From Pseudomonadota bacterium (GTDB lineage Bacteria; Pseudomonadota; Alphaproteobacteria; Rhizobiales; Xanthobacteraceae): a DNA stretch of 64,000 bases. The position numbers and the translations under genes were made by a program. The stretch is from assembly GCA_018240595.1 (NCBI GenBank), contig JAFEFL010000015.1, forward strand, positions 1 to 64,000, written 5' to 3'. The notes under the pieces were generated by a model that made no database searches, was not told where the DNA came from, and saw only the letters and a list, made by a program, of their open reading frames with translations. This document shows, piece by piece, positions 63,412-64,000 of the stretch (the stretch's first letter is position 1; every line of letters begins with the position of its first letter).

Positions 63412-64000
63412 ATGGGTACACAGTCGCAGAAGGCCGCCCGGCGGCCGGCCAAGTCCTCCCGGCGCACCGTCAAGAAGGTCACCAAAACGGCGCGGGCTTC
63501 CGAAAAGAAGTCCAAATCGTCACGGGCGCGGGCGACCGCGCGGACGTCGCGCGCCGCCACCCTGAGCTCGGCGAAAGCGCCGCGCAAGAACGGGGCGAAG
63601 GTAGCGGCCGCGACCAAGCCGGCGGTGAAGCCCGCGGAAAAGGCGGTTGCCAAGCAGGCGATCAAGGCGGCGACCAAGCCGACCGACAAGCTGGGGGCCA
63701 AGCCGGCGGTGAAGGCTGCCGGCAAGCCGGCCGAGAAGGCCGTGGCCAAGCACGTCTCGAAGATTGCCGCCAATATCGCGGCCAAGGCCGCCGCCAAGGA
63801 AGCGCTCAAGGCGCGCCAGGTGGAAAAGGAAAGTCTGTCAGAAAGCGCGCTGGTCGCGCTGACCATGATCCGGACCTTCTCGCCGCCGGTGCAGCCGGTT
63901 CAGGCGCCGGAACCGGCACCGACCAACGCCGCCTACAAGTACAAGGTTGGAGACAACGTGTACTTCACGTCGCCGAGCTTCGGCCGCGCCGCCGCCAGCG
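63412..64000 (+). CDS. Lysine/alanine-rich, histone H1-like protein, truncated at window end
   Basis: At least 196 aa, open to the last base, so the C-terminus lies outside. Residues 1-140 are very basic and repetitive, with KPAVKPAEKAVAKQAIKAAT and repeated KPAxKAxxK units, like the tails of histone H1 or bacterial Hc1/HU-extension proteins that bind DNA or RNA. Near the end a folded part begins: YKYKVGDNVYFTSPSFGRAA. No membrane segment. ATG 63412 stands in an AT-rich promoter-like patch. Function is inference; a nucleoid or RNA-binding role is plausible. The opposite-strand frame over it is a shadow. Confidence 0.75.
   Translation, partial: MGTQSQKAARRPAKSSRRTVKKVTKTARASEKKSKSSRARATARTSRAATLSSAKAPRKNGAKVAAATKPAVKPAEKAVAKQAIKAATKPTDKLGAKPAVKAAGKPAEKAVAKHVSKIAANIAAKAAAKEALKARQVEKESLSESALVALTMIRTFSPPVQPVQAPEPAPTNAAYKYKVGDNVYFTSPSFGRAAAS

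Noticed and set aside
63399..63866. Minus-strand frame over the Lys/Ala-rich gene
   Set aside because: It is the antisense of the KPAxKAxxK repeats and shows their mirror composition (Leu/Ala/Phe). The plus-strand frame has a better start context and continues to the window edge.

Overview
The window is a 64-kb piece of GC-rich alphaproteobacterial chromosome. Gene content and style point to Hyphomicrobiales (Rhizobiales), most likely near Bradyrhizobiaceae/Xanthobacteraceae. The clues are a propionyl-CoA carboxylase of the alphaproteobacterial type, DUF1236, DUF930, DUF3617 and DUF3830 proteins, GGAAC-N16/17-CGTT promoters of the EcfG general-stress sigma factor, an Irr-type iron box, frequent TTG/GTG starts and short rhizobial palindromic repeats. 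No plasmid or prophage backbone, insertion sequence, rRNA operon or CRISPR array is visible. One tRNA, tRNA-Leu(GAG), is present. The family assignment of the organism is inference.

Layout. 1-1424 is the 3' part of pccB. 1564-2991 is an AT-richer OLD-type AAA/TOPRIM nuclease gene. About 600 bp without genes (3517-4115) follow, rich in nested inverted repeats. 4.1-17.5 kb holds secreted and stress enzymes: metallo-beta-lactamase fold protein, cupin, hydroxylase, Tat-exported amidohydrolase, Ca2+/H+ antiporter, SDR, 1-Cys peroxiredoxin, dihaem peroxidase and a phosphoesterase. 17.6-28 kb holds an MgtC-like protein, pccA, a ClC channel, acylphosphatase, a PepSY protein, two LysR regulators, lipB, a lone fliN and the tRNA. 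28.1-32.8 kb is a complete branched-chain-type ABC importer (SBP, two permeases, two ATPases). 32.8-44.5 kb holds DUF3830, two polysaccharide deacetylases, an EAL protein, ivd, ddl, an iron permease pair and two aldo/keto reductases. 44.6-46 kb is queC plus a queuosine-precursor transporter. 46-53.6 kb ends with two tandem glutathione S-transferases and a phospholipase D-VTT fusion with its endonuclease/exonuclease/phosphatase partner. 53.7-54.9 kb is an unrecognised three-gene cassette. 55-56.7 kb is a small EcfG stress cluster. 56.9-58.5 kb is mccB. The rest is mostly small secreted proteins, ending in a lysine/alanine-rich protein cut by the window edge.

How genes work together. pccB, pccA, ivd and mccB supply much of leucine/valine/isoleucine and propionate breakdown, although they are scattered, and an importer of branched-chain type lies among them. 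The FTR1 permease and its cupredoxin partner form an iron-uptake pair preceded by a likely Irr box. Perfect EcfG promoters precede csbD, a 140-aa secreted protein, a DUF1236 gene and an 87-aa envelope protein. One of these promoters is symmetrical and could fire in both directions, toward DUF1236 and mccB.

Most promising for new biology: the 53740-54924 cassette with its palindromic control region, the OLD-type nuclease, and the multi-branched inverted-repeat element at 3.7-4.0 kb. None of these could be searched against databases here.
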